Shown here: positions 31,348-40,369 of the stretch, one piece after another
Position numbering within the stretch: position 1 is the stretch's first letter
Layout of the letters: each line of letters begins with the position of its first letter
Source: an uncultured Opitutia bacterium
GTDB lineage: Bacteria; Verrucomicrobiota; Verrucomicrobiia; Opitutales; Coraliomargaritaceae
DNA: 64,000 nt
NCBI GenBank assembly: GCA_937136395.1
Contig: CAKZOI010000071.1
Location: forward strand, 96,239 to 160,238
Reading direction: 5' to 3'
The notes under the pieces: generated by a model
Databases searched by the model: none
Seen by the model: the letters and a program-made list of their open reading frames with translations, nothing else
Told to the model about the DNA's origin: nothing
Program-made: the position numbers and the translations under genes

Positions 31348-32541
31348 ATGGCTACAAAAACCATCAAAGACGTAAACCTCACAGGTAAGCGCGTATTCGT
31401 GCGCTGCGATTTCAATGTGCCACTTAAAGACGGCGTGATTAACGACGATTCTCGTATCGTTGCCGCATTGCCAACGATCAAGCTGCTCATCGAGCAGGGC
31501 GCAAAAGTGATCCTCGCCTCGCACCTTGGTCGCCCCAAAGGCGAGAAGAACGCTAAGTTCACGCTCGCACCTGTTGCCGAAGAACTAGCGAAGCAACTCG
31601 GTCAACCAGTGACATTTGTCGAAGATTGCATCGGTGATGAAGTCGAAGCGGAAGTCGCTAAAATGGGAGAGGGCGATGTCGTCCTCCTCGAGAATGTTCG
31701 CTTCTACGCAGGCGAAACAGATAACGACCCAGAATTCGCGGCATCCCTTGCAAAGCTTGCAGATGCGTTCGTGAACGACGCCTTCGGCACCGCACACCGT
31801 GCACACGCATCCACTGCAGGCGTCGCAAAGCACCTTTCACCATGTGTTTGTGGACTTCTCATCGAGAAGGAACTCGCCTATCTTGGTGACAAAACTGCAA
31901 ATCCAGAGCGCCCACTCACAGTGATCCTTGGCGGTGCGAAGGTCTCCGATAAAATTAAAGTCATCGATGCACTGCTTGAAAAAGCCGATACGATCATTAT
32001 CGGAGGTGGCATGGCCTACACCTTTAAGTTGGCCATGGGGGAAACCGTAGGCGATTCCCTTAAGGAGCTAGATTTTGTCGAAACGGCGAAGTCTGCATTG
32101 AAGAAGGCGGAAGAGAAGGGGGTTAAGTTCCTGCTTCCCGTCGACAACATGGTTGTTCAAGGACTGGACTTTGGTGCAGGCACTTTCACTGATAGTAAAA
32201 TTGCGGAGGGTAATATCGAAGACGGCTGGGAAGGTGTCGACATCGGCCCGAAGAGCATTGAGCTCTTTAGTAATGAAGTGAAGGGCGCGAAGACGGTTCT
32301 CTGGAACGGCCCAATGGGTATCTTCGAGATCGAAGCCTGCAACAAGGGCACCTTCGCGGTCGCAAAAACAATCGCAGATTCCGAGGCTTGCTCCATTATC
32401 GGAGGCGGCGATTCCGTTAAAGCGATCAAGATGGCCGGCTACGGCGATCAAGTTACCTTCATGAGCACCGGCGGTGGCGCTTCCCTCGAATTCCTCGAAG
32501 GCAAAGAGCTCCCAGGTGTGACCGCACTGGATCAGGCCTAA
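31348..32541 (+). CDS. pgk: Phosphoglycerate kinase
   Basis: This enzyme transfers phosphate from 1,3-bisphosphoglycerate to ADP. The 397 residues show the N-terminal substrate site ([11 protein letters not shown] and ASHLGRPKG) and the C-terminal nucleotide site (WNGPMGIFE, then [10 protein letters not shown] and [14 protein letters not shown]). Length is usual for bacteria. The bases before the ATG carry the words CTAACTTCT twice and no Shine-Dalgarno sequence. Confidence 0.98.
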   Translation: MATKTIKDVNLTGKRVFVRCDFNVPLKDGVINDDSRIVAALPTIKLLIEQGAKVILASHLGRPKGEKNAKFTLAPVAEELAKQLGQPVTFVEDCIGDEVEAEVAKMGEGDVVLLENVRFYAGETDNDPEFAASLAKLADAFVNDAFGTAHRAHASTAGVAKHLSPCVCGLLIEKELAYLGDKTANPERPLTVILGGAKVSDKIKVIDALLEKADTIIIGGGMAYTFKLAMGETVGDSLKELDFVETAKSALKKAEEKGVKFLLPVDNMVVQGLDFGAGTFTDSKIAEGNIEDGWEGVDIGPKSIELFSNEVKGAKTVLWNGPMGIFEIEACNKGTFAVAKTIADSEACSIIGGGDSVKAIKMAGYGDQVTFMSTGGGASLEFLEGKELPGVTALDQA

Positions 32542-32553
32542 CCCATATATAAC

Positions 32554-32630
32554 TGGAGGGCTGCGCTCCGTCGCAGCCGCCACGCCATCAAAGCATACTG
32601 CGGCGATGACAGAGCATCGCCCTCCATTTT
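32554..32630 (+). terminator. Long hairpin between pgk and tpiA
   Basis: TGGAGGGCTGCGCTC (32554-32568) pairs with GAGCATCGCCCTCCA (32612-32626) at 13 of 15 positions and is followed by TTTT. It can be a partial terminator or a processing hairpin inside the glycolytic set. It is also shaped like a REP element. Confidence 0.6.
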
Positions 32631-32657
32631 CTAACTTCTAACTTCTTTTAAAAAATT

Positions 32658-33437
32658 ATGAGTAAATCAGCACGTAAATACCTCATCGCAGGTAACTGGA
32701 AAATGAACTTGAACTCAGCCGAAGGTGCTGAGCTTGCCAAAGACGTAGTCAGCCAAGTCGGCCCGCAAACAGATGTTGCCGTCTGTGTATGCCCGACTTT
32801 CACAACATTGGAGTCCGTCTCCAAAGTGGTGAACGACTCCAACGTTCAACTCGGTGCGCAAAACATGCACTTCGAAGCGACCGGTGCATACACAGGTGAA
32901 ATCTCTGCGGAGATGCTTCGTCACTTATTCTGCAACTTCGTAATCCTCGGTCACTCCGAGCGTCGCGAATACTTCGGTGAAACCGACGCGATCGTGAACA
33001 AGAAGACTCTCGCGGCACTTGCTGCAAACTTGAAGCCAATCGTTTGCATCGGTGAAACACTCGACGAGCGTGAAGCAGGTAAGGTCAACGAAGTCATCAA
33101 GACACAACTCGAAGGCGCATTGGTCGGTGTGACTGCAGCAGCTGCAGATCAACTCGTCATTGCTTACGAGCCAGTTTGGGCGATCGGCACTGGTAAAACA
33201 GCAACTCCAGAAATGGCCGAAGAAGTGCACGCAGAAATCCGTTGCCTCCTTGCTGGTTTGATCGGTGTGGATGCTGCCGAGAAGGTTCGTATTCTCTACG
33301 GTGGTTCCATGAAGCCAGAAAACGCAGACGAGTTATTGGCTCAGCCAAATATCGACGGTGGTCTCATCGGCGGTGCGGCGCTCAAGGCAAATTCCTTTGC
33401 TGCACTCGTAGAAAGCGCGTTGAAGCTTTCTAAGTAA
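32658..33437 (+). CDS. tpiA: Triosephosphate isomerase
   Basis: This enzyme interconverts dihydroxyacetone phosphate and glyceraldehyde 3-phosphate. The 259 residues include the catalytic lysine in GNWKMN (about 12-17), the histidine in LGHSERR and the catalytic glutamate in YEPVWAIGTGK, as well as the phosphate-binding LYGGSMKPEN. It completes the gap-pgk-tpiA order. The leader has CTAACTTCT twice and no Shine-Dalgarno sequence. Confidence 0.98.
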   Translation: MSKSARKYLIAGNWKMNLNSAEGAELAKDVVSQVGPQTDVAVCVCPTFTTLESVSKVVNDSNVQLGAQNMHFEATGAYTGEISAEMLRHLFCNFVILGHSERREYFGETDAIVNKKTLAALAANLKPIVCIGETLDEREAGKVNEVIKTQLEGALVGVTAAAADQLVIAYEPVWAIGTGKTATPEMAEEVHAEIRCLLAGLIGVDAAEKVRILYGGSMKPENADELLAQPNIDGGLIGGAALKANSFAALVESALKLSK

Positions 33438-33459
33438 ATCGTTGCAAACAGATCTTTAC

Positions 33460-33492
33460 AAAAGCCGGAGCTGAAATGCTTCGGCTTTTTTG
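33460..33492 (+). terminator. Terminator after tpiA
   Basis: An 11-bp stem (33461-33471 with 33478-33488, one G-U pair) is followed by a T run. It lies 23 bases after the tpiA stop codon. Confidence 0.92.
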
Positions 33493-33632
33493 TGTCTATT
33501 GGTTTTAAGCTGCAGATGGATCGTTGTAGGGGCTTCATTGATGAAGACCGCCGAGCAAAGGCCTAGTTGATTACGGTCTTCACCAGGAGAGTGTCTCAAA
33601 ATTGAAAATATTTTTGAGAATTCGTGGTGAGA

Positions 33633-33724
33633 CTCCGCAATTGTAGGTTAGGCACTCTTGCCTGACCAAGTTGAGGGTGGGATGAAGCCCACAGAGGTAG
33701 TCAGACAAGAGTGTCTGACTTACG
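33633..33724. repeat. REP doublet, copy 1
   Basis: Two hairpin arms in inverted orientation are present. The first is GTAGGTTAGGCACTCTTGCC and its continuation; the second, on the opposite strand, is GTAAGTCAGACACTCTTGTC and its continuation. Each arm folds on itself with a CTCT-like loop. About 70% of the unit is identical to the copy at 59564. It fills the 353-base gap between tpiA and the MFS gene, together with the tpiA terminator. Nothing else is seen there. Confidence 0.85.
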
Positions 33725-33790
33725 ATCAGCAATGCCCCCCAGAGCTTTAGTTAATCAACAGGTGTTTGAGACAGTTTGCCAGTGAAGCCC

Positions 33791-34990
33791 CTACGACTCG
33801 TTCTTGCCGAAGACTCCAATGGAAAAGTAGATCAGAGGGATGCAGATACTGCTGGCGAGTATTCCCCAGAAAAGGCTCCAGTTGGGCTCTGGCACATTGA
33901 CGTGCTGAGCATACAGCCAGCCGCATAAGAAAGCACCGACGATACCGCCGAAACTGGAGACCAGTAACTGATAGAGCGCTTGCGCCTGTCCACGCATGGT
34001 TTTGGGCACACGTTTATCCAGGAAGAGCCGGCCAGCAACCATCGTTAAGGCAAAAATAGGGCCGTGTAGTGCAATGCCTAGCCAGATGATTGCCAGCATG
34101 CCAATGTCTCCCGCCAGCGCGAACAAGGCGAAGCGCAGCAGCCCGAGGAGCATGCCCATGAGGAGAAACCAGCGTATGCGAAAACGTCCTGCAAGGAGGC
34201 TAAGGAAGAGCATGGTAAAGAGCTCAACTCCTTGGCCGATAGTCATCTGTGCGGTCGGGTGAGCACTGCCGAATTCGTGGAGCATGATCGGCGTGAACAT
34301 GAAAAATGCAGTGCCAGGAATGGTGAAAAGTGCCGAAGCGATATAGAACGTTCTCAGTTCACGATCTCTCAATAGCTGAAATGCGTTGAATCCAAGAGTC
34401 GCTTTCCAGCCTTTACTCACGAGGTCGGTTGGAGGCGTCGCTGGCATTAGCAAGCAAAGACCACTCATCGAGAGGCGAACGAATGCGGCGAGTTGTCCAG
34501 ACTTGGCGGATGCATCGAGCCCGAGCCCGCTGATAATAAGCCCGCCGATGATCCAACCCGCGGTGCCAAACATTGTGTAGATTGGAAAACTGCGGGCGGG
34601 GTTGGGCAAGTTGACCAGTTTGATTTTGGAGATCAGGGCAAACATGGGCCCAGATATCAACGCATTGATTGCTTGGAAGAAGAGATACCATCCTGGATGC
34701 CAACCCCATTCCAAAACTGAAAAGGCCATCCATAGAGCAAATGCGCCTGCGAGCCCTAGTCCCGCTAGAAGCTTCTCGGCATTCATTTTTCGATCCGAAA
34801 GCGAGCCGAAGAGAAGTCCTGAAAAGATGGCAAAGAAAGGTGAGAGGGCGGTGGCGTAGGGTAAGATCCATACCGCATCGTAAGTTTTCAGGATATTTGG
34901 CAAAGACGTCACCCACATGCTCGGTGGCATAAACATGAGCATCATGACGACTGCCATCATGTTACGCTGGCGTTGGATTGATAATTGCAT
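33791..34990 (-). CDS. MFS transporter, nucleoside:H+ symporter-like
   Basis: This is a roughly 399-residue membrane protein with about 12 hydrophobic helices. I prefer the ATG at 34990 (MQLSIQRQRN) over the one at 35026. The pattern resembles the LacY-related nucleoside/H+ symporter group, including FGSLSDRKMNAEKLL between helices 2 and 3 and YTMFGTAGWIIGG around helix 5. The substrate is not decided by sequence. It stands alone between a repeat and infC. Confidence 0.82.
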   Translation of the reverse strand: MQLSIQRQRNMMAVVMMLMFMPPSMWVTSLPNILKTYDAVWILPYATALSPFFAIFSGLLFGSLSDRKMNAEKLLAGLGLAGAFALWMAFSVLEWGWHPGWYLFFQAINALISGPMFALISKIKLVNLPNPARSFPIYTMFGTAGWIIGGLIISGLGLDASAKSGQLAAFVRLSMSGLCLLMPATPPTDLVSKGWKATLGFNAFQLLRDRELRTFYIASALFTIPGTAFFMFTPIMLHEFGSAHPTAQMTIGQGVELFTMLFLSLLAGRFRIRWFLLMGMLLGLLRFALFALAGDIGMLAIIWLGIALHGPIFALTMVAGRLFLDKRVPKTMRGQAQALYQLLVSSFGGIVGAFLCGWLYAQHVNVPEPNWSLFWGILASSICIPLIYFSIGVFGKNES

Positions 34991-35293
34991 ACGCCGCAGG
35001 TCTACGCGTCTGTCTCGCAAAAGCAATCAGTGATCGTCAAAATGTAGGACCCTTTGTCCGGCGCCGAATATGCCCGCTGTGGCTACAATCGTAATCCCTA
35101 CGGTGTATCCTGTAAATAAAGGGTTGAAATGCGAAAACCACTCCTTAAAGGTTGTGGTCTTTTATGGTTAACCAATCGGAACTGAATAGAGTCTAAAGCG
35201 ACAAATTAAAGCAGGCAGCACGACGCGGCCCACGCTTTGCTCTAAGTTTCTCGATTGAAATCCGTTACAAGACGTATCTCTCCTCAATAATTA
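34991..35293. other. Intergenic region and leader of infC
   Basis: There is no gene. It includes a weak hairpin (35137-35163, ACCAC/GTGGT with TTTT after it) that could be an attenuator ahead of infC. The bases before the infC ATG are pyrimidine-rich (TATCTCTCCTC) with no Shine-Dalgarno sequence. Confidence 0.4.
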
Positions 35294-35947
35294 ATGGCAA
35301 AATACCCGAATAATCGCGGCAACTATAATAACCGTAATCGTGGACCAAAAGGTCTCAGAAGAAACGATCGCATTCGCGCGGCAGAAGTCCGTGTGATTGG
35401 CCCAGAAGGCACCAACCTAGGTGTGATGCCTCCGAGGAAAGCCTTGGAACTCGCGCAAAAAGTGGGACTCGATTTGATCGAAGTGTCTCCAGCAGCGCGC
35501 CCACCAGTATGTCGCATCCTAGACTTTGGTAAGTTTCTCTATGAGGAGAGTAAGAAGGCTAAAGAAACGAAACAACATAGCACCAAGCTTAAAGAGGTGA
35601 AGTTTCGCGTTTCCATCGGTGAGCATGACTTTGAGACAAAGCTTCGCCGCGCCGAGAATTTCTTGCATCACGGCAATAAAGTAAAACTCACATTGCAGTT
35701 CCGTGGACGCGAAAACGAGCACCGTGAGTTGGGCTTCAATCGTGTGAATTTGGCGAAGGACGAGCTTGCAGGTGTCTCCACGGCGGACTCACCACCGAAG
35801 CTAGTCGGTCGTCAAGTGACCGCTATTTTATCACCTCTTCCAGAAGGTAAGCGTGCCTTGAAGTTTAACCGTCCTGAAGATGTCCTTCACGAGAGTGAGG
35901 AGCACGATGACGACGACTTCGATGACGAGGAAAACGACGCGTCCTAA
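35294..35947 (+). CDS. infC: Translation initiation factor IF-3
   Basis: IF-3 binds the 30S subunit and checks start-codon and tRNA choice. The 217 residues contain the N-domain (about 20-95, with [10 protein letters not shown] and [12 protein letters not shown]) and the C-domain (about 105-195, with [15 protein letters not shown] and LTLQFRGRE). There is an Asn/Arg-rich N-terminal extension and an acidic C-terminal tail ([16 protein letters not shown]), both longer than in the E. coli protein. The start is a normal ATG, not the AUU seen in many bacteria. rpmI and rplT do not follow; an amidase gene begins 7 bases later. Confidence 0.97.
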   Translation: MAKYPNNRGNYNNRNRGPKGLRRNDRIRAAEVRVIGPEGTNLGVMPPRKALELAQKVGLDLIEVSPAARPPVCRILDFGKFLYEESKKAKETKQHSTKLKEVKFRVSIGEHDFETKLRRAENFLHHGNKVKLTLQFRGRENEHRELGFNRVNLAKDELAGVSTADSPPKLVGRQVTAILSPLPEGKRALKFNRPEDVLHESEEHDDDDFDDEENDAS

Positions 35948-35954
35948 TTAAGGA

Positions 35955-36974
35955 ATGCGGGTCGAAGCCCATCAGCTGCGTGTCTCGCGATTCGCATTTA
36001 GTTCGGGCTTCTTTGTTTGGCTTTTTGCCTTAGCACTCAGCGGCCTTCCTACGGTCCAAGTGCAGGCGCAGGTGAAGGGACGCGACTATGTCGATCTCAG
36101 TGTTGTCGCCTCTCGCTTGGGGATGAAAAGCTACTGGTTGGCAGGATATAAAACGTATCGCTTGAAGAGTCGATGGACGACCATTGATGTGGACAAGAAT
36201 GCGAAGAGCATTCAAATCAACCGTGTTCCTGTATATCTCGGTTTTCCTACCCGAGAATGGAAAGGGCGATTATTGATCACCAAGGCGGATTATGATCACG
36301 TGCTATTGCCGATCCTAGTGCCGCAGGTCTTTGGTCCATCGCCTGGCTTAAAGCGGATCGTATTGGATGCAGGGCATGGTGGTCGTGATATTGGTGCCAG
36401 CAATCCAGCCTATGGTCTGAAAGAAAAGGAGCTGACCTTAGATGTATCCCGTCGCTTGAAAAAACTCCTTGAGAATGCGGGCTTTGAGGTGGTCATGACG
36501 CGAGATTCAGATGTCTACATACCACTCACACAGCGCCCAAAGATGGCAAATCGGGCGAATGGAGATTTATTTCTCAGTATACATTTCAATGCAGCAGGTT
36601 CGGCGTCAGCCGTGGGCTTTGAGTCCTTCGCGTTGACGCCGCAGTTTCAAGCATCTTCAAAATTTTCAAAACCATCTTGGCGTGATAATACCGCGTGGAA
36701 GGGGAATGAGCAAGATCCGTGGAATACGCTAGTCAGTTACCATATTCAACGATCGCTCGTGCAACGATTGGGGGGGCCAGATCGCGGATTAAAACGGGCG
36801 CGCTTTTTGGTTTTGAAACACTTAGACTGTCCCGGTGTCCTTGTGGAGCTAGGTTTTGTTTCACACCCCAGCACTGCCCAGAAGTTGCGAGCAGCGGCTT
36901 TTCGGCAAACACTTGCCCAAAGCTTATTCGAGGGCATTGTGGGCTATGGGGACCGACTCAGACGGATTCGATAA
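35955..36974 (+). CDS. N-acetylmuramoyl-L-alanine amidase (Amidase_3)
   Basis: This is a 339-residue exported amidase that removes peptides from peptidoglycan. A signal-like hydrophobic segment lies at about 15-37. Residues 43-115 form a small beta domain resembling copper-amine-oxidase N-like repeats. Residues about 130-330 are the zinc-dependent Amidase_3 domain with DAGHGG, the glutamate in KEKELTLD, SIHFNAA and VLVELGF. It lies 7 bases after infC and 3 bases before the TIGR03790 gene, so the three may form one transcript. Confidence 0.92.
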   Translation: MRVEAHQLRVSRFAFSSGFFVWLFALALSGLPTVQVQAQVKGRDYVDLSVVASRLGMKSYWLAGYKTYRLKSRWTTIDVDKNAKSIQINRVPVYLGFPTREWKGRLLITKADYDHVLLPILVPQVFGPSPGLKRIVLDAGHGGRDIGASNPAYGLKEKELTLDVSRRLKKLLENAGFEVVMTRDSDVYIPLTQRPKMANRANGDLFLSIHFNAAGSASAVGFESFALTPQFQASSKFSKPSWRDNTAWKGNEQDPWNTLVSYHIQRSLVQRLGGPDRGLKRARFLVLKHLDCPGVLVELGFVSHPSTAQKLRAAAFRQTLAQSLFEGIVGYGDRLRRIR

Positions 36975-36977
36975 ATT

Positions 36978-38639
36978 ATGATTTTTAGACAACAGTTTTT
37001 GCTTATACTTGGATTATTGCTGCCGCTTTTCACCGCATATGCCGCTGGTGATGATGAGTCCGATCGTGTCGTGATTGTAGTGAATCGCAACGACCCGAGC
37101 TCCTTGGAAATCGGACAGTATTACGCGCAACAGCGGGGGATCCCAAAGACGAATATCATTCAGCTGAGCACCAGCACGGAAGAGACGATATCTATTCGCG
37201 AGTATGTAGATACGATTTATAATCCACTGCTGACTGAGTTGATTGCAATGAAACGAGTCAAAGGTGTGCGCAGCTCTGAGCCAGATCGCTATGGCCGCAT
37301 AGGGATGTCGGTGGCCGTAAATACTGTGAGTTATTTGGTGACGGTTCGCGGGATTCCACTTCGCATAGCGAATGAACCTTCCTTGCTAGAAGCAAATTTG
37401 GAAGGGCGGATTCCACAGCAGTTTCAAATCAATAAGGCAGCGGTGGATAGTGAGTTGGCGCTTTTACTGGCTCCAAGCAATGTGTCCATGACGGCGCTTA
37501 TCCCGAGTCCTCTCTTTAATAAAAAGCGACCAGTCGCGTCGGATCTCAGTCGTTTACTACGAGTGTCACGGTTGGATGGCCCCGATGCCACTTCGGTCAA
37601 AAAGCTGGTCGATCGCACACTGGAGGCAGAGGCAAATGGCTTGATGGGGCGCGCTTATTTTGACATCGGTGGCCCGCATGCCGAGGGTGATAAGTGGTTC
37701 AATGCGGCATTGGATTACGCACAAGCAGCGTATTTTGATACGGATTATGAAACCACGAAGAAGCGGATAGGGCTAAACTCACGTTTCGACGGTCCGGCTA
37801 TTTATATGGGCTGGTATACGCAGAATGCCTATGGTCCATGGGCGGAGCCGCGTTGGCCGGTGCCACCGGGTGCGATCGGTTTTCACCTGTATAGCTTCTC
37901 GGCAACTTCGATGCGGAACGTCAAAAAGGGCTGGCTCGCTGCTTTTGTGAAACAAGGCTATAGCGTGACGATGGGGAATGTTTACGAGCCCTATTTGCAG
38001 CAGACACATCGCCCACAGCATTTATTAGAGTGTTTGTTGCAAGGGGGCACTTTTGGTGAAGCGATCGCCTATAGTAACCCAGCTCTGAGTTGGATGGGCG
38101 TAGCAGTCGGCGATCCGCTTTATCGACCCTTTAAGGTCGGGTTGCACGAGCAGTTGGCGAAGCAGCCCGATGGCCCATTCAGTGCTTATGTGTATCTTCG
38201 TGAGATGAATCGATTGCAAAGTGAGCTCAGCGACGAGGCAGCAGTGCAGTATGCGCGCAGCAGGTTTGTCGAGCAGCCTTCGTTGGCGATAGCCTATAAG
38301 CTTTCGATGCTTTATTCTAAGATGGGAGATAAGGATAAGGCGGCAGAAGCACTTAAAATTATCCGCTACATCACTGTTTTTTCGAGTGATGAGCAGATAT
38401 TGGTCAAAAAAATCGCCGATCAACTACATCGCCTCGGGGAGTCTGCGCTGGCATTGGAGGTCTATGAGCGCCTAATCGATCAGCGATATTTGAAGAAGGA
38501 ACTGCGCATTGCCTTGTTACGCGGAGGCGCACCGATTGCTGAAAGTTTGGGGAATTCGACACAATCCGCTGGTTGGATCTTAGAGGCTAGACAGCTGGCA
38601 GCGCCGCCAGCTCCAAAGAAACCGACTGCAAAAAAGTAA
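36978..38639 (+). CDS. TIGR03790 family exported protein
   Basis: This is a 553-residue protein with a signal peptide (MIFRQQFLLILGLLLPLFTAYA). The segment VVIVVNRNDPSSLEIGQYYA followed by RGIPKTNII is the typical start of the TIGR03790 family, which is found in Verrucomicrobia, Planctomycetes and Acidobacteria and has no known function. The C-terminal ~150 residues look helical with TPR-like periodicity (KLSMLYSKMGDKDKAAEAL). It follows the amidase with only 3 bases between. Confidence 0.85.
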   Translation: MIFRQQFLLILGLLLPLFTAYAAGDDESDRVVIVVNRNDPSSLEIGQYYAQQRGIPKTNIIQLSTSTEETISIREYVDTIYNPLLTELIAMKRVKGVRSSEPDRYGRIGMSVAVNTVSYLVTVRGIPLRIANEPSLLEANLEGRIPQQFQINKAAVDSELALLLAPSNVSMTALIPSPLFNKKRPVASDLSRLLRVSRLDGPDATSVKKLVDRTLEAEANGLMGRAYFDIGGPHAEGDKWFNAALDYAQAAYFDTDYETTKKRIGLNSRFDGPAIYMGWYTQNAYGPWAEPRWPVPPGAIGFHLYSFSATSMRNVKKGWLAAFVKQGYSVTMGNVYEPYLQQTHRPQHLLECLLQGGTFGEAIAYSNPALSWMGVAVGDPLYRPFKVGLHEQLAKQPDGPFSAYVYLREMNRLQSELSDEAAVQYARSRFVEQPSLAIAYKLSMLYSKMGDKDKAAEALKIIRYITVFSSDEQILVKKIADQLHRLGESALALEVYERLIDQRYLKKELRIALLRGGAPIAESLGNSTQSAGWILEARQLAAPPAPKKPTAKK

Positions 38640-38653
38640 AAATTCATTTAATA

Positions 38654-38672
38654 GGTTCTTGACTCAAGAACC
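38654..38672 (+). other. Hairpin after the TIGR03790 gene
   Basis: An 8-bp perfect stem GGTTCTTG/CAAGAACC with loop ACT lies 15 bases after the stop codon. No T run follows, so it may be a weak terminator or an RNA-stabilising hairpin. Confidence 0.4.
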
Positions 38673-38733
38673 CAAGATAAGCAGAAATCGGTTTACATTC
38701 ACCTGACAAGCGCTTTCTTCGCTGCTTCTGCTA

Positions 38734-39351
38734 ATGTCCACTCCTGAGAATATACACACCGAATTTCACCGCATGCTTGGTCGCGAGGCTAAGGAGGCGC
38801 AATTGCGTCAACGCGGGCATGTTTTCTGGTTTTACGGGCTTTCTGGTTCGGGGAAGAGCACCTTAGCGAATGCGCTTGAGCGAAAACTCGTTGAACTCGG
38901 CTATGTGACCAAAATTCTCGATGGAGATAATATTCGCAGCGGATTGAATGCGGATTTGGGGTTTTCGGATGAAGACCGTGTTGAAAACATCCGTCGTATT
39001 TCTGAAGTTGCGCGCCTCTTTTTAGACATGGGTGTCGTGGTCTTCACCTCATTCATCACTCCGAAGCGTGATCTACGTGCTTCGGCTCTAAAGGTTGTAG
39101 GCGAGAGCGACATGACGCCTGTATATGTCAGCGCTTCGTTCGAGACCTGTGCGGAACGCGACGTGAAAGGCCTCTACGCTAAAGCCGCCGCGGGCGGCGT
39201 GAAACACTTTACCGGTAAAGACTCTTCCTTCGAGGAGCCAGAAGCGAGTGATCCGGATTGGGTCATCTCCACCGATAACAAAACCGAGGAAGAGTCACTC
39301 AACGAACTCCTCGAAAAGGTCCTCCCTTTAATCAAGAAAACGGACAGCTAG
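38734..39351 (+). CDS. cysC: Adenylyl-sulfate kinase
   Basis: This enzyme phosphorylates adenosine 5'-phosphosulfate (APS) to PAPS. The 205 residues have the P-loop GLSGSGKST (about 35-43), the DGDNIR motif and the lid segment KGLYAKAAAG. It is the first of the cysC-cysD-cysN set. PAPS can feed reduction or sulfation; no PAPS reductase or sulfotransferase is seen in the window. Confidence 0.96.
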   Translation: MSTPENIHTEFHRMLGREAKEAQLRQRGHVFWFYGLSGSGKSTLANALERKLVELGYVTKILDGDNIRSGLNADLGFSDEDRVENIRRISEVARLFLDMGVVVFTSFITPKRDLRASALKVVGESDMTPVYVSASFETCAERDVKGLYAKAAAGGVKHFTGKDSSFEEPEASDPDWVISTDNKTEEESLNELLEKVLPLIKKTDS

Positions 39352-39385
39352 TAGGCTTCTACATTCTAATTTCTTTTAAAACACC

Positions 39386-40294
39386 ATGCATAACGATTAC
39401 ACAATCACTCACCTCAAACAGCTTGAGTCCGAAGCGATTTACATCCTTCGCGAAACGGCTGCGCAGTTTGAGAAACCCGTCCTGCTTTTTTCTGGAGGCA
39501 AAGACTCCATCGTAATGGCACACCTTGCGAGAAAAGCCTTCTGGCCTGCTAAGCTGCCGTTTCAGTTGTTGCACGTCGACACTGGACACAACTTTCCAGA
39601 GACCATGGAGTTCCGCGATAAGTATGTTGAAGAACTTGGTGCAGAGCTAGTTGTTGGTTCAGTTCAAAAGGCAATCGACGAAGGTAAAGTGGTTGAAGAG
39701 AAGGGCGCTCGTGCCAGCCGCAACGGTTTGCAAACGGTCGCTCTCTTAGAAGCACTCGAAGAAGGTCAATACGATGCCGCACTTGGTGGTGGTCGTCGTG
39801 ATGAAGAAAAAGCGCGTGCTAAAGAGCGCTTCTTTTCGCACCGCGATGCCTTCGGTCAGTGGGACCCAAAGAATCAACGCCCAGAGCTTTGGAATATCTT
39901 TAATGGTCGCAAGCAACATGGTGAGCACTTTCGTGTCTTCCCGCTCAGTAACTGGACGGAGATGGACATTTGGCAATACATCAAGGCCGAGGAAATCGAA
40001 TTGCCACACCTTTACTTCTCGCACGAGCGCGACTGTTTTGTGCGCGATGGAGTGATCATGGGCGTGACTGACTTTATCGAGCTGTTGCCCGATGAAAAGG
40101 TCGAGAAGATGGTCGTTCGATTCCGCACTATTGGTGACGCGACTTGCACAGGCGCCTGCCTCTCCTCTGCCAATAATCTCGATGATATTATCGACGAAGT
40201 TGCCGCTGCCCGTCAAACCGAGCGTGGCACACGTGCCGATGACAAGCGCTCTGAAACCGCAATGGAAGACCGTAAGAAACAAGGCTACTTTTAG
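39386..40294 (+). CDS. cysD: Sulfate adenylyltransferase subunit 2
   Basis: CysD is the ATP-pyrophosphatase-type subunit that makes APS from sulfate and ATP together with CysN. The 302 residues begin with HNDYTITHLKQLESEAI, and the PP-loop SGGKDS lies near residue 36. The GGGRRDEEKARAKER segment and the tail REGYF-like end (here KKQGYF) are typical. It lies 34 bases after cysC, and its leader contains a TTCTAATTTCTTTTAAAA stretch with no Shine-Dalgarno sequence. Confidence 0.97.
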   Translation: MHNDYTITHLKQLESEAIYILRETAAQFEKPVLLFSGGKDSIVMAHLARKAFWPAKLPFQLLHVDTGHNFPETMEFRDKYVEELGAELVVGSVQKAIDEGKVVEEKGARASRNGLQTVALLEALEEGQYDAALGGGRRDEEKARAKERFFSHRDAFGQWDPKNQRPELWNIFNGRKQHGEHFRVFPLSNWTEMDIWQYIKAEEIELPHLYFSHERDCFVRDGVIMGVTDFIELLPDEKVEKMVVRFRTIGDATCTGACLSSANNLDDIIDEVAAARQTERGTRADDKRSETAMEDRKKQGYF

Positions 40295-40369
40295 GAAACG
40301 CTGAGAAGCTGAAACACTAAAAGCTAACATTACGAATCTAGACCTATTAGCTATTAAAAATTTATAAAC

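Noticed and set aside
39746..40330. A 194-residue minus-strand open frame opposite cysD
   Set aside because: It is antisense to the well-supported cysD gene and has no family pattern.
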